The position numbers and the translations under genes are program-made. A model generated the notes under the pieces. It was not told the DNA's origin. It saw only the letters and a list, made by a program, of their open reading frames with translations, and searched no databases. Source: Thiohalocapsa halophila (lineage in GTDB: Bacteria > Pseudomonadota > Gammaproteobacteria > Chromatiales > Chromatiaceae). From it: DNA of 51,228 nucleotides. Where the stretch lies: assembly GCF_016583825.1 (NCBI RefSeq), contig NZ_NRRV01000037.1, positions 1-51,228 of the forward strand, given 5' to 3'. This document shows positions 35,241 to 45,673 of the stretch, piece by piece; position 1 is the first letter of the stretch; every line of letters begins with the position of its first letter.

Positions 35241-36659
35241 GTGCAAGAACGAACCGTCGACGTCGCCATCATCGGCTCCGGCACCGCCGGCCTCAGCGCC
35301 ATGGCCCAGGCGCGCAAGGCCGGCAAGTCCTTCGTGCTCATCAATGGCGGCGAGCCGGGGACCACCTGCGCGCGGGTGGGCTGCATGCCGTCCAAGGCCA
35401 TGATCCAGGTGGCCGAGGACTACCATCGGCGCACCCACCTCGGGAAATACGGCATCGACGGCCACGAGGCCATGACCCTGGACATCACCGAGGCCATGGA
35501 GCACGTCCAGGACCTGCGCGACACCTTCGTGGACCGGGTGCTCACCAACAGCACCGACGACATGCCGGAAGACCTGTTCATCCAGGACTATGCCCGGTTC
35601 CTCGAGCCCACCCTGCTCGCCGTGGGCAGCGGTGAGGACGAGCGGCGCATCCGCGCCGGCGCCGTGGTCATCGCCACCGGCTCCACCCCGCTGGTGCCGG
35701 CCGCCTGGCGAAGCTTCGGCGACAAGATCCTCACCACCGATACCCTGTTCGAGCTCGAAGACCTGCCCGCGTCCGTGGCCGTGGTCGGCCTCGGCACCAT
35801 CGGCCTGGAGCTCGGGCAGAGCCTGCACCGACTGGGGGTCAAAGTGACGGGCTTCGATCAGCAGGCGCGCATCGCCGGCCTGCGCGATCCCGTCGTCAGC
35901 GACGCCGCCATTGCGCTGATGCAGAAGGAATTCCCGCTGCACCTCGGGGTCGCCGCCGACATCGAGGCCGACGGCGACGGGCTGCGTGTGCGCGCCGGCG
36001 AGCACGCGGTGAGCGTGGAGCGGGTGCTCTGCAGCATCGGCCGAGTGCCGAACATCGGCCATCTGGCGCTGGAGAGCCTCGGCGTCCCCTTGGACGCGCG
36101 CGGCCTGCCCCCCTTCGATGCCAACACCATGCAGGTGGCGGACCTGCCCGTGTTCATCGCCGGCGATGTCACCGGCCAGCGCCAGATCCTTCACGAGGCC
36201 GGCGACGAGGGCAAAATCGCCGGCTTCAACGCGGCCCGCGGCGAGCGCCGCGCCTTCCGACGCAAGACGCCGCTGCACATCAACTTCTGCGATCCGAACA
36301 TCTGCGCCGTCGGCGAGCGCTTCGACGCGCTGGACCCGGCGACCACCGCCGTCGGCGAGATCAAATTCGCCCCCGTCGGCCGTGCGCTCATCATGGGCAA
36401 GAACCGCGGCGTGCTGCGCGTCTACGCCGACAAGGCCGATGGGCGCCTGCGCGGTATGGAGATGATCGGCCCCAAGGGCGAGCACCTGGCGCACCTGGTG
36501 TGCTGGTGCATCCAGCAGGGCCTCACCGTCGGCGAGCTGCTGCGCCTGCCCTTCTATCACCCGGTGATCGAGGAGGCCCTGCAGGCGGCCCTCTATGACG
36601 CCTACGCCAAGGTGGACGCCAAAAACGAAGGGCTGACGGAGCTGGCGCCGCTGCCGTAG
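35241..36659 (+). CDS. Dihydrolipoamide dehydrogenase-like FAD/NAD disulfide oxidoreductase
   Basis: The 472-residue protein has the FAD-binding GSGTAG (12-17), the redox disulfide in TTCARVGCMPSK (Cys43 and Cys48), VVIATGSTP, the NAD-binding VVGLGTIGLELG, VFIAGDVTG and an active-site HPVIEEALQ near the C-terminus. It is therefore a complete class I disulfide reductase. The stand-alone position, away from 2-oxoacid dehydrogenase genes, leaves its partner unknown; it may serve lipoate-linked sulfur oxidation or another thiol system. The GTG at 35241 is chosen, with AAGGAGA eight bases upstream. Confidence 0.9.
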   Translation: MQERTVDVAIIGSGTAGLSAMAQARKAGKSFVLINGGEPGTTCARVGCMPSKAMIQVAEDYHRRTHLGKYGIDGHEAMTLDITEAMEHVQDLRDTFVDRVLTNSTDDMPEDLFIQDYARFLEPTLLAVGSGEDERRIRAGAVVIATGSTPLVPAAWRSFGDKILTTDTLFELEDLPASVAVVGLGTIGLELGQSLHRLGVKVTGFDQQARIAGLRDPVVSDAAIALMQKEFPLHLGVAADIEADGDGLRVRAGEHAVSVERVLCSIGRVPNIGHLALESLGVPLDARGLPPFDANTMQVADLPVFIAGDVTGQRQILHEAGDEGKIAGFNAARGERRAFRRKTPLHINFCDPNICAVGERFDALDPATTAVGEIKFAPVGRALIMGKNRGVLRVYADKADGRLRGMEMIGPKGEHLAHLVCWCIQQGLTVGELLRLPFYHPVIEEALQAALYDAYAKVDAKNEGLTELAPLP

Positions 36660-36690
36660 CGCGCCGGTCCGGCGCTCAACCGATCCATAT

Positions 36691-38997
36691 CTAGCCGTCG
36701 GCGGCGGGCAGCCAGCGCGCCAGGGTGTTGTAGAGGACGTCACTCTTGAAGGGCTTGGCGATGTAGTCGTCCATGCCGGCCTCCAGGCAGGTCTCACGGT
36801 CGCGCTCCATGGCGTTGGCGGTCATGGCAATGACGGGCACACGCGGGCCGCCCTGCGCCTGCTCGCGCTCGCGCAGCGCGCGGGTGGCGGACAGGCCGTC
36901 GAGCACGGGCATCTGCACGTCCATTAGCACCAGGTCCCAGCCGCCCTTGGCGAGCCGCGCGAGCGCCGCCTCGCCGTTGTCGGCGAGGTCGGCGCTCAGG
37001 CCTGCCTTGCCGAGCATGGATAGCGCCACCTGCTGGTTCACCGGGTTGTCCTCTACCAGCAGCACCCGTCCGGTAAGCGGCGGGCGCGACGTCGCCACCG
37101 GCGGCGCCTTGGCGTAGGCGGGCGTAGCGCCATAGAGCACTTGGTAGAGGGCATCGCGCAGCACGCCGTAGCGAATGGGCTTGGCGACGCGCATCGCACA
37201 GGGGTCGGCGCCTGCCTGTGGCTCCGCAACCGCCGCCGAGCTCAACAGCAACAGGGGCAGCTCGCGCCAGCTGGATTCGGCATGGATGGCCCGTGCCAGC
37301 GCATCGCCGTCGAGTCCCGGCATGGCCAGATCCAGCAGCGCCAAGTCGAAGTGGTCACCGGCTTCGGCGGCGGCGCGCAGCGCGGCCAGCGCCGTGTCGG
37401 CGTCGCTGGCGAGCACGCAGTCCATGCCCCAGCCGTGCAGATAGTGCTTCAGGATCTTGCGGTTAGTGTCGTTGTCGTCCACCACCAGAGCACGGCGTCC
37501 ATCCAGGCCGGCGCCGCCGGGCCCTTCTGCGCCCACCGGCTGGAGCTCGAAAGGCAAGCGCACCCTAAACACCGTCCCCTGGCCCAGAGCACTCTCCACC
37601 TCGATGTCGCCGCCCATGAGCCGGGTCAGGCGCTTGGTGATCGCCAGCCCGAGCCCGCTGCCCCCGAAGCGCCGGGTCATGGAGCCGTCGGCCTGGCGAA
37701 AGGGCTCGAACAGCCGCGCCTGCTGCTCGGCGGTCATGCCGATGCCGCTGTCGCGAACCTCGAGCTCCAACCGCACCCAGCCCTCCGCTTGCTCGATCTC
37801 ACGCACTCTGAGGGCCACCTCGCCGCGCTCGGTAAACTTGACGGCATTGCCCATGAGGTTCGAGAGGATCTGCCGCAACCGCGTCTGATCGCCGAAGACC
37901 CGGGTCGGCAGCTCCGGCGGTACGAAGCAGGTAAGCTCGAATTCGGCATGCTGCACATTGGCGGTGAACAGTGCGGTGACGTCCTCCGCGAGGGCGCGGA
38001 CATCGAAGGGCACCGACTCCAGATCCAGCTTCCCCGCCTCGATCTTGGAGAAGTCGAGGATGGCGTTGATGACAGTGAGCAGACTCTCGCTGGAGGTGCG
38101 CGCCACCTCGACAAAGCCGCGCTGGCGGCCATCCAGATCGGACTGCCCGAGCAGCTCGATCATGCCCAGCACGCCGTTCATGGGCGTACGGATCTCGTGG
38201 CTCATGTTCGCGACGAACTCGCTCTTGGCGACGCTCGCGCTCTCCGCCTGCTCCTTGGCTGCGGCCAGCTCCTCGGCGATGCGCCGGCGCTCTTCCACTT
38301 CCTCCCTCAGCCGGGCGTTCAGGGCCCGAACCTGCTCGGACTCTTCGGTGAGATCCGCCACCAGATCGGCGTTGGCATAGCGCAGCTCCAGTGCCCGCCG
38401 CACGGTACGGTGGTGCGCGCGGGCCGTCAGCAGCATGAACACCCCGAAGATCGCCACGAGCACGCCAAAGGTGAGCGCGAGCTCCCCGCCGATGAGCGCC
38501 ATGCGCAGCCCCAGCGGCAACAGCGCACCGATGAGGTACAGGGTATAGCTGGAAAGACAGGGCGAGAGGCTCGGAATGGCGCCCGCCGCCATGCCGGCGA
38601 TGACGAAGGACAGGAAGACCTCGTCCGTGAACCCGGGCCAGGGCAGCACATAGGCCGACAGCCCCCACGCCAGGCCGGTGGCGGCGGCACCGGCCGTGAA
38701 GAGCGCGGACCAGGCGCCGGTGGTCAGCGCCAGCCGGCGGCGCCGGTGCCAAAGCACCAGCAGTGCGCGCAGGAGCAGGACCGCGAGCAGGGCGCCGAGC
38801 CAGGGCAAAACCAGCGGTGACGGGTAGAAATAAGCCACGGCGGTGGCGACGATGCCGCCGTTGACGGCAGAGACCACGAGCCCGGTGGGCGCCTGACTGT
38901 AGAGCAGGCGCACCAGGTCGGCCTGCACCCGCCCATGCGACTCCGCAACCGTCGACGCCACCGACCGGGATTGCGGGACTGCGCGCGAGGTCACCAC
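36691..38997 (-). CDS. Hybrid sensor histidine kinase with two receiver domains
   Basis: The 768-residue protein has about six membrane helices (about 38-185), a coiled coil (about 215-255), a HisKA box [15 protein letters not shown] (His267), an ATPase domain with N-box [11 protein letters not shown]1 DSGIGM and G2 GGSGLGLAI. Two receiver domains follow (phospho-acceptors Asp556 in LLDLAMPG and Asp693 in LMDVQMPV). No Hpt domain or nearby response regulator is present, so phosphate must pass to a partner elsewhere. The GTG start overlaps the DUF2058 stop. A periplasmic sensor domain is missing, so the membrane region may sense directly. The output pathway is unknown. Confidence 0.93.
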   Translation of the reverse strand: MVTSRAVPQSRSVASTVAESHGRVQADLVRLLYSQAPTGLVVSAVNGGIVATAVAYFYPSPLVLPWLGALLAVLLLRALLVLWHRRRRLALTTGAWSALFTAGAAATGLAWGLSAYVLPWPGFTDEVFLSFVIAGMAAGAIPSLSPCLSSYTLYLIGALLPLGLRMALIGGELALTFGVLVAIFGVFMLLTARAHHRTVRRALELRYANADLVADLTEESEQVRALNARLREEVEERRRIAEELAAAKEQAESASVAKSEFVANMSHEIRTPMNGVLGMIELLGQSDLDGRQRGFVEVARTSSESLLTVINAILDFSKIEAGKLDLESVPFDVRALAEDVTALFTANVQHAEFELTCFVPPELPTRVFGDQTRLRQILSNLMGNAVKFTERGEVALRVREIEQAEGWVRLELEVRDSGIGMTAEQQARLFEPFRQADGSMTRRFGGSGLGLAITKRLTRLMGGDIEVESALGQGTVFRVRLPFELQPVGAEGPGGAGLDGRRALVVDDNDTNRKILKHYLHGWGMDCVLASDADTALAALRAAAEAGDHFDLALLDLAMPGLDGDALARAIHAESSWRELPLLLLSSAAVAEPQAGADPCAMRVAKPIRYGVLRDALYQVLYGATPAYAKAPPVATSRPPLTGRVLLVEDNPVNQQVALSMLGKAGLSADLADNGEAALARLAKGGWDLVLMDVQMPVLDGLSATRALREREQAQGGPRVPVIAMTANAMERDRETCLEAGMDDYIAKPFKSDVLYNTLARWLPAADG

Positions 38998-39524
38998 ATC
39001 AGGTCATCCGGGACCTCGAAACCGGCGTAGGGATCATCCGGGTCGGCCTCGCCCGGCTTGTTCCAGACCACCAGGATCGCCGGGTCGGTCTGCTCGGTCC
39101 GCTCCGCCACCATGGCCGGCACGATCTCGTAGAAGTCGTCGTGGCGGACGATGGCGAGCTCTCCGCCGGCGATGGCCTTTTGCTGGTCGGCGGTTACATA
39201 GAGGCGCTTCAGGGCCGAGCCGTCAGTGAAGTTGTAGGCGACATCGCCGCCGTCACGCGACAAGCGGTTGTCGCGGACCAGGTGCCACAGGGCGACGAGC
39301 TCCGCCTTGCGCTGGCGATCGGCCTCGCGCTCGCGGTTCAGCTCCTGGTCACGGCGGCGCTTCTCGGCCGCCGCCTGCTCGGCAGCCGCGCGGCGCTCGG
39401 CATCGGCGGGCGCACGCCCCCCGCCGGCGCGCTTTTGCTTGCGCTTCTTGCTCTTCGCCTGCTTCAGCTGTTGCTCGTCGACGAGCCCCGACTTGAGCAG
39501 CTGGTCCTGCAGCGAGTTGGCCAT
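38991..39524 (-). CDS. DUF2058 (YaiL-like) protein
   Basis: The 177-residue basic protein begins [29 protein letters not shown], followed by a Lys/Arg/Ala/Glu-rich helix. Conserved [29 protein letters not shown] and [26 protein letters not shown] close it. This is the DUF2058 family, described as nucleoprotein or polynucleotide-associated, with no known activity. The ATG at 39524 is chosen as the family start. The stop overlaps the start of the kinase gene. Confidence 0.92.
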   Translation of the reverse strand: MANSLQDQLLKSGLVDEQQLKQAKSKKRKQKRAGGGRAPADAERRAAAEQAAAEKRRRDQELNREREADRQRKAELVALWHLVRDNRLSRDGGDVAYNFTDGSALKRLYVTADQQKAIAGGELAIVRHDDFYEIVPAMVAERTEQTDPAILVVWNKPGEADPDDPYAGFEVPDDLMW

Positions 39525-39775
39525 GTCGTCTGCCTCCAAAACCACGGCCGACGGCGGAGGTCGGTGACATGCCCGTCCCGCCGAAGAAAGTTTCGCCGAT
39601 TGTAGCTCAGCACTGCCGCGGCTTGTGGACTCCATGCTGTTGTGCGAGCCGCACCGGCAGTAGAATCACGGCCTGCCGGGCAAGCTCGCGGCGCATTGCC
39701 CATGGCATAACGGCCATTGGCACCTCTCGAGCCGAGATGCCTTACAGACTGCTACACCCACGGAGACCAGCGACT

Positions 39776-40318
39776 ATGCAGCCCCTTCCAGTCCGTCTGC
39801 TCGCCACCGGCCTCATCGGCCTGTTCCCCGCGCTCGGGGCAGCACCGGCGGCGGCCGGTGGCGTCGGCTTCGTCGACATGGAGCGGGTCTTCGCGCAGAG
39901 TCCCCAGGGCCAGGCCGTGCAGCAACGCCTCAACGAAGAGTTCGGGGATGAGCAGCAGGCGTTCGCCCGGCGCGAGCAGGAGATTCGCCAGATGCAGGCC
40001 CGGCTCGAGCGCGACAAGCCGCTGATGAGCAAGGCGCAGCTAGAGAAGAAAGAGACCGAGATCAAGACCCTGATCGAGGCGTTCGAGGAGGACTTCGCCG
40101 CCGTGCAGGAGCAGGTTGCCAAGATCCAGCAGGAAGAAGGACAGAAGCTCATGGAGCCGGCGCAGGACGCCATCGCTGCCGTCGCCGAAGAGCGCGATAT
40201 TTCGGCGGTCTTCGAGGTTGGCACCTTCGATCCGAACCGCGCCGGCATGCTCTATTTCGAGGAAGGCGCCGAAGTCGACCTCACCCAGGCCGTCATCGAC
40301 GCCTTGAACGCGGATTGA
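39776..40318 (+). CDS. Periplasmic chaperone of the Skp/OmpH family
   Basis: The 180-residue protein has a signal peptide (QPLPVRLLATGLIGLFPALGAAPAAA), then VGFVDMERVFAQSPQGQAVQQRL and a long coiled coil, the tentacle structure of Skp that holds unfolded outer-membrane proteins. The C-terminal TFDPNRAGMLYFEEGAEVDLTQAVI is typical. CGGAGA nine bases upstream supports the ATG at 39776. Skp usually sits beside bamA and lpxD; here it stands alone, so it may be a paralogue. Confidence 0.88.
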   Translation: MQPLPVRLLATGLIGLFPALGAAPAAAGGVGFVDMERVFAQSPQGQAVQQRLNEEFGDEQQAFARREQEIRQMQARLERDKPLMSKAQLEKKETEIKTLIEAFEEDFAAVQEQVAKIQQEEGQKLMEPAQDAIAAVAEERDISAVFEVGTFDPNRAGMLYFEEGAEVDLTQAVIDALNAD

Positions 40319-40649
40319 CGCCGGCTACGGCAGCCGTCGCTGCTCGCGAAGCCCCCGGCCTGACGCCTCGTCAGCGGCCTGCCCGGGGTCGCCTGTGGTG
40401 CAGAACGAACACTTCCATAACCCAGGTCATCCCCGCGCCCTGCTGCGTGGCCTTGGTGACATGAGCGGTGGTTTACAATGGAGTGGCAGGCTCGTTGCAT
40501 CGGCGCATCGGGCGCCGTGACGAAGCCTGCGCACCTATGCCCATGCGCACACTGACCCGGCAACGGTGTGCGCGCAAGGGACCTGAGCCCGCTCCCGGGG
40601 CAACCACAAGCGCCAACCCCGGCGCGCTGCTGCGGAGGACGATGACCCG
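40319..40649. other. Intergenic region upstream of the YdcH-like gene
   Basis: About 330 bp with no gene. TTGGTG at 40453 and TACAAT at 40474 could be a weak promoter with a 15-base spacer for the downstream small gene. No terminator with a T-run is seen. Confidence 0.4.
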
Positions 40650-40886
40650 ATGCTCGGCGAAACACATGACCTTTTCCACGAGTTCCCTGAGCTGGAAGGC
40701 CAGATCGAAACCTTGCGCGAATCCAACACGGCATTCGCAGAGCTGATGGATCAGTATGACGATCTGGACGCCCGCGTGCGCAAGCTCGAGGAGCTCGGCA
40801 CACCGGTGGCGGATGAGACCATCGAAGATCTGAAAAAAGAGCGCCTGCTGCTCAAGGACAAGCTCTACGAGCTGCTGCGCCCCTGA
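40650..40886 (+). CDS. YdcH/DUF465-family small coiled-coil protein
   Basis: The 78-residue protein has HDLFHEFPELEGQIETLRESN followed by YDDLDARVRKLE and a C-terminal LKKERLLLKDKLYELL helix, the DUF465/YdcH pattern of a short helical hairpin. Its function is unknown. GGAGG 11 bases upstream supports the ATG. Confidence 0.9.
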   Translation: MLGETHDLFHEFPELEGQIETLRESNTAFAELMDQYDDLDARVRKLEELGTPVADETIEDLKKERLLLKDKLYELLRP

Positions 40887-41363
40887 AGCCCACTCCGGGC
40901 ACATCGCGGCGGCCCGATCGAGCCCGGACAAACCACGACAGGACGACCCAGGCCGCAGATTCTGGACTCGGGTCCTGATCATGGATCGAGCGCCGCTCCC
41001 AGCCGCCGGCGCTGTCGCCCATGGCCGCGCAGCGCAGGCGACCGGCAATTTGGCAAAGCCTTTGTGGACTCGGATGCGACGGCTCGTTTCGGCACCGCCC
41101 GACCGTCGGCCCGTCCACAGCTCGGCGCTCCCGGCAGCCATCGTGACCTAGCGGGAGCCCGCCCCGGCGGACCTGAGCCCAGCCCGACCGGCAGGCCCCA
41201 AAAGCCCGCTCACGCCGCCTGCCGGGCCAAGCCCGGCGTGCAGGCCACGCCCGCCGCCACCGCGCCAAGCGCTTGATCCTCGTCGCCACGCGTCCATCTG
41301 ACCGGCAGTCGCGGGCCGCCCGCACGCCAGGCCCACCCCGCCGCCAGCCCAGAGCTCGTCTTC
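40887..41363. other. Gene-free region before the ABC exporter
   Basis: About 477 bp with high GC and no supported gene, repeat or terminator. The open frames present are in the low-complexity Arg/Pro/Ala style of non-coding GC-rich DNA. Confidence 0.45.
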
Positions 41364-43181
41364 ATGCCCCGACAAGGCCCCGCCGCCGACACTGTCAACG
41401 ACAGCCCCGAGCGCGCCCGCTCCCGCCACTTGAGCCCGCTGTTGCGCCTACTGCGCTTCACCTGGCCCTACCGCGGCCGGCTGCTGCTGGCGCTGATCGC
41501 ACTGGTACTGGCTGCGGTGGCCCTGCTGGCCTTCGGCCAGGTGATCCGGGCCGTCGTCGACCGCGGCCTCGCCGCCGACTCGCCCCAGGCGCTGAACCTG
41601 GCGTTGGGTCTGTTTCTCGGCGTCGTCCTGGTGTTCGCGGCGTCGGTGGCCATGCGCAGCTACCTGCTCAATTGGATCGGCGAGCGGGTGGTCGCCGATA
41701 TCCGTCGGGCCGTGTACACCCACGCGCTGGCGCTGGACGTGGGCTTCTACGAAACCACCCGCACCGGCGAGCTCATCGCGCGGCTCACCAGCGACACGGC
41801 ACTGCTTCAGGTGGTGGTGGGCTCGACGCTGGCCATGGGGCTGCGCAGCGCCATCCTCGCCCTCGGCGGCCTGGTGATGCTCGCGGTCACCAGCCCCAAG
41901 CTCACGGCGCTAGTGCTGCTCGGGATCCCCCTGGTCATCCTGCCCACCTGGCTCATCGGGCACCGGGTCAGGCGCCTCTCGCGCCAGAGCCAGGACCGCA
42001 TCGGGGACATCGGCGCCTATGTGGACGAGACCCTGCACGCCATCCGCACCGTTCAGGCGAGCTGCCACGAGCCCCTGGATGCGGAACGTTACGGCGCCCG
42101 CGTGGAGGAAGCATTCACCACCGCCATGCAGCGCTCGGTCGCCTCGGCGCTGTTGGCCGGCGTGGCCAGTCTGCTCGCCTTCGGCGCAATCGGCACAGTG
42201 CTCTGGATCGGCGGCCATGCGGTGCTGGCCGGCGAGATCAGCGGCGGGGAGCTGTCCGCCTTTCTGTTCTATGCGGTGCTGATGGCCGGGTCCGTCGGGT
42301 CCCTCAGCGAAATCGTCGGGCAGTTGCTGCGCGGCGCCGGGGCGGCGGAGCGGCTCATGGAGCTGCTGGAGACCGCGCCCGCCATCCAGCCACCGCCGCG
42401 GCCGAGCGCACTGCCCCGGCGCGTCGCCGGCAGCATTCGCGCCGAGCGCCTGACCTTCCGTTACCCGGCGCGCCCGGAGACACCGGCATTGGCGAACGTG
42501 GAGCTGGATATCGCCCCGGGCGAGCGCGTGGCCCTGGTGGGCCCGTCGGGCGCCGGCAAATCCACGCTCTTCCACCTGCTGCTGCGCTTCTATGATCCGC
42601 AGCAGGGCCGACTCACCTTCGACGGCGTGGATCTGCGCACACTGGACCCGTCGGCGCTGCGCCGGCACATCGCCGTGGTCCCCCAGGACCCGGTCATCTT
42701 CGGCGCCTCCGCCGCCGAAAACATCCGCTATGGCACGGAGAGCGCCGGCGACGCCCAGGTGCATGCGGCGGCCGCTGCGGCCCATGCGGACGTGTTCATC
42801 CAGCGCCTGCCGCAGGGCTACGACACCTTCCTTGGCGAGCGCGGGGTGCGCCTCTCCGGCGGCGAGCGCCAACGCATCGCCATCGCCCGGGCCATCCTGC
42901 GCGACCCGGCGCTGCTGCTGCTGGACGAGGCCACCAGCGCCCTCGACGCCGAGAGCGAGCGCCTGGTGCAGGACGCCCTCTCCCACCTGATGATCGGACG
43001 CACCAGCGTGGTCATTGCCCACCGGCTCGCCACCGTGCGCGAGGCCGATCGCATCCTGGTGCTCGATCATGGGCGCATCGTCGCCCAGGGGCGCCACGCC
43101 CAGCTGCTGGCCCAGGGCGGGCTCTACGCCCGGCTCGCGGCGCTGCAGTTCCAAGACCTGCCCGCCGCGGCTGTGGGTTGA
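41364..43181 (+). CDS. ABC exporter, MsbA/LplA-like half transporter
   Basis: The 605-residue protein fuses six membrane helices (about 35-320) to an ATPase domain. The nucleotide-binding part has Walker A GPSGAGKST (about 393-401), Q-loop VVPQDPVIFG, signature LSGGERQR (about 497-504), Walker B LLLLDEATSALD (about 517-528) and switch IAHRLATV. It exports lipids, peptides or drugs as a homodimer; the substrate is not visible. The N-terminal 22 residues are hydrophilic. It is not beside lpxK, so the symbol msbA is not given. Confidence 0.94.
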   Translation: MPRQGPAADTVNDSPERARSRHLSPLLRLLRFTWPYRGRLLLALIALVLAAVALLAFGQVIRAVVDRGLAADSPQALNLALGLFLGVVLVFAASVAMRSYLLNWIGERVVADIRRAVYTHALALDVGFYETTRTGELIARLTSDTALLQVVVGSTLAMGLRSAILALGGLVMLAVTSPKLTALVLLGIPLVILPTWLIGHRVRRLSRQSQDRIGDIGAYVDETLHAIRTVQASCHEPLDAERYGARVEEAFTTAMQRSVASALLAGVASLLAFGAIGTVLWIGGHAVLAGEISGGELSAFLFYAVLMAGSVGSLSEIVGQLLRGAGAAERLMELLETAPAIQPPPRPSALPRRVAGSIRAERLTFRYPARPETPALANVELDIAPGERVALVGPSGAGKSTLFHLLLRFYDPQQGRLTFDGVDLRTLDPSALRRHIAVVPQDPVIFGASAAENIRYGTESAGDAQVHAAAAAAHADVFIQRLPQGYDTFLGERGVRLSGGERQRIAIARAILRDPALLLLDEATSALDAESERLVQDALSHLMIGRTSVVIAHRLATVREADRILVLDHGRIVAQGRHAQLLAQGGLYARLAALQFQDLPAAAVG

Positions 43182-43246
43182 GCGACCCGATGGGCTGAGC
43201 TGCGCAGCGACGGCAGGGCTTCGGCGCCGGCGCCGCGCCCTCCAAA

Positions 43247-43353
43247 CGTGGGAGCGGCATCCTTGCCACGATCCCCACTGCGCGACCCGCCGTCGCGGCC
43301 AGAGGCCGCTCCCACAGCGGCTTCGGTCGTGGGAGCGGCATCCTTGCCGCGAC
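43247..43353. repeat. REP-like palindromic pair
   Basis: CGTGGGAGCGGCATCCTTGC occurs at 43247 and again at 43328 in direct orientation. An inverted partial copy (GGCCGCTCCCAC) lies between them at 43303-43314. The word is close to the REP sequences of pseudomonads and related bacteria, which are mobilised by RAYT transposases. The pair fills the 43182-43548 gap downstream of the exporter gene. Confidence 0.85.
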
Positions 43354-43548
43354 CCGCCCTGGAGCAGTCTGTACATTCAGTGCATGGCGGCATGCATTGA
43401 CTGCATGCCGCACGCACGACTAGTCAGCTGCCCGAGCCTGCGGAGACCAACGCACGATTCTGTTCCAATTGGTTTTTCGAGGTCTCGCCCAAATCGGCAC
43501 GCACCTTGATTGACAACGGCTGCCTTACCCTCAACACAGGAGCAACCA

Positions 43549-44235
43549 ATGTCTGTCTTCAAACGCCTCTCCGCCACGCTGTCCGCCCGGGTGGACCAGC
43601 TGGTGGGCGAGATGGAGAATCATGACGCGGTGGTCGCCGCCGGCATCGACGACGCCCGGCGTGCCTATGCCACCGCCAAGGTCCGGGCCGAGCGTTTGCG
43701 CCAAGACGGCGAGCGCCTACGCGAGCGCCTCGCCGGCCTGCGTGCGGATGCCGAGCACTGGCGCCGCCGCGCCGCCGGCTGCGACGAGGAGGCCCGCGGG
43801 CTCGAATGCCTGCGCCGGGCCAAGCGTGCCGCCGCGGAGGCCGATGCACTGACGCGCACCCTGTCCCAGCACGACGCGACCGCCGGGCGGCTCGCCGCCG
43901 AGGTGGACGGCCTGCGCCGCCGCGTGGAAGCCCTGGAGCACCGCCGCCGGCTCATGCGCAGCCGCGCCGCCACTGCCGACGCCGCTGCCAAGGCCGCCGA
44001 CCTGGCCGCGGCGCCGGGCGTCGACCTGGACGACAGCTTCGAGCGCTGGGAGATCCGGATCACCGCAAACGAGCTGCGCGCCGAGGCCGTCGCCGTCGGC
44101 GATGACGACGGCTTCGCCGCCGCCTTCGAGGCGCACGAGGAGGATGCGGCGCTCAGGGCCGAGCTCGCCGCGCTGAAGGGCGCCGCAGGCAACGCCGCCG
44201 GCGCGCCCCGGGAGGAGGACGACCATGCGCGCTGA
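43549..44235 (+). CDS. PspA/IM30-family protein
   Basis: The 228-residue, almost entirely helical protein starts SVFKRLSATLSARVDQLVGEMENHDAVVAAGIDDARRAY, the amphipathic start of PspA/Vipp1-like membrane-stress proteins. Long Ala/Arg/Glu coiled coils follow. These proteins polymerise on membranes and stabilise them. GGAGC upstream supports the ATG at 43549. It overlaps the next gene, which encodes a membrane protein, by 11 bases, so the two probably act together. Confidence 0.8.
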   Translation: MSVFKRLSATLSARVDQLVGEMENHDAVVAAGIDDARRAYATAKVRAERLRQDGERLRERLAGLRADAEHWRRRAAGCDEEARGLECLRRAKRAAAEADALTRTLSQHDATAGRLAAEVDGLRRRVEALEHRRRLMRSRAATADAAAKAADLAAAPGVDLDDSFERWEIRITANELRAEAVAVGDDDGFAAAFEAHEEDAALRAELAALKGAAGNAAGAPREEDDHAR

Positions 44236-45673
44236 TCCCGCCACCGACGACCTGACGCTGGACTGGCCGGCGGCACCCGGTTCCGCAGGGCCCGAGTACC
44301 GACGCGCCCCTGCGCCCGGCAACGCCGAGCGCACCCGCGCCGAGGCGAAAGCACAGCCGGCGGTGCCCGCCAAGGAGCCCGCCGCAGAGCCCGCCTTGGC
44401 GGAGACCGGTCTGCCCCTGTCGGCGCTGCTGCGCGGGCTCGGCGCCGCGGTGGTCACCGCCGCCTTCGTACTGTACCTGTTCCAGGGCTGGCGCGGCGGC
44501 GACGACCTGACGCGCGCCCTGCTGCTGCTCGGCCACACCGTCGCCCTGACGGCGGCGGGCTTCGGCCTCGGCCATTGGCTGCGGGAGCCCCGCGGCGCCC
44601 GGCTGTTCATCGCGCTGGCGCTGGCGGCGATGCCGGTGAGCTTCGCCTTCCTCGGCGGGCTGCTCTATGGCCACATCGGCGGGGCCCAGCCGAGCCCGGC
44701 CGCCGCCGGCTTCTGGCAGTCGAGCCCGGGCGGCGCCCTGGGCTTGGGTCCGGTGCTGCTGCTGACGCTCGCCGCGACGGCGGTGCTGACACTGGCCATC
44801 GGCATCGGCTTCCGGGTGCTGGCGCGGCGCTCCGCGCGGGCGCTGACGGCCCTCTACGCCCTGGGCAATCTGGCCCTGCTGGTGCCGGTGCGCGAGGGGC
44901 CCGCGGTGCCGGTGCTGCTGCTCGGGCTCGGGGCGCTGCTCGCCGCGGCGGCCGTGCAGGTCCGCCGGAACGACGCCTCGCTGGCGACGGCAGAGGGCCG
45001 CTTCGCACGCTTGGCGCTGGCGCTGCCGGTGCTGCTCATCGCCGGTCGCAGTCTCTGGCTCTATGCCCCGGACGCCCTGTTCTTCGCCGTGCTGGCGCTG
45101 CTGGGGTACGGGGTACTGCGACAGGCCATCGACGCCGGCGCCCGTTGGCCGCAGCTCCTGGAAACCGCCGCAGCCGCCATGGCCTGCGCCGCCGCGGGCA
45201 GTGTGCTGCTGGTGCTGGTGCCGCTGACCGGCGTCGCCGACGCCGCCAAGCTGCCGCTGGCGGCCCTGGTGCTCGCCGGGCTGCTGCTGGACCTCGGCAA
45301 CCGGCCCATCCATGCCCGACCCGCCCATCGCAGCGCGGCCGCGGCCCTGATCGCGAGCGTGATGGCGCTGAACCTGCTGGCCCACGGCGGCCTCGGCCCG
45401 GCGGCAGGCGCCGTCGCCGCCGGCATCGGCGCACTGGCTGCGGGCTACGGCCTGCGCCACCGGGCGCTCTTCCTGCTGGGCATTGCCGTCGCCCTGCTCG
45501 GTCTCGGCTACGCCGGCGAGGCGATGCTGGCGCGCTTCACCGTCGGCACCTGGACCCTGCTGGTGCTGCTGGGCAGCGCGAGCATCGTCGCGGGCTCCGT
45601 GGTGGAGCGTCATGGCGCTGCCCTCCGGGCCTTGCTGGCGCGCGGCAGACAGCACTTCAAAGCCGGCGCCTGA
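44225..45673 (+). CDS. Polytopic membrane protein of unknown function, paired with the PspA-like gene
   Basis: The 482-residue protein has a hydrophilic N-terminal stretch of about 65 residues rich in Ala/Pro/Glu. It is followed by 12 or more hydrophobic segments separated by short loops. I recognise no transporter motif. A GGAGG ribosome-binding site lies in the end of the pspA-like gene. The tight overlap suggests a membrane anchor or client for the PspA-like protein. The family is unknown to me. Confidence 0.8.
   Translation: MRADPATDDLTLDWPAAPGSAGPEYRRAPAPGNAERTRAEAKAQPAVPAKEPAAEPALAETGLPLSALLRGLGAAVVTAAFVLYLFQGWRGGDDLTRALLLLGHTVALTAAGFGLGHWLREPRGARLFIALALAAMPVSFAFLGGLLYGHIGGAQPSPAAAGFWQSSPGGALGLGPVLLLTLAATAVLTLAIGIGFRVLARRSARALTALYALGNLALLVPVREGPAVPVLLLGLGALLAAAAVQVRRNDASLATAEGRFARLALALPVLLIAGRSLWLYAPDALFFAVLALLGYGVLRQAIDAGARWPQLLETAAAAMACAAAGSVLLVLVPLTGVADAAKLPLAALVLAGLLLDLGNRPIHARPAHRSAAAALIASVMALNLLAHGGLGPAAGAVAAGIGALAAGYGLRHRALFLLGIAVALLGLGYAGEAMLARFTVGTWTLLVLLGSASIVAGSVVERHGAALRALLARGRQHFKAGA

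Noticed and set aside
36661..36675. GCGCCG-GTC-CGGCGC hairpin between the flavoprotein and kinase genes as a terminator
   Set aside because: Only a 6-bp stem with no T-run on either strand; common by chance at this GC content.
36691..38997. The hybrid kinase as the GacS/BarA partner of the candidate CsrB-like RNA
   Set aside because: It lacks the HAMP and Hpt domains of GacS/BarA and is 16 kb away; no evidence links the two.
40887..41363. A possible gene upstream of the ABC exporter
   Set aside because: All frames are short, Arg/Pro/Ala-rich and lack ribosome-binding sites or family motifs.
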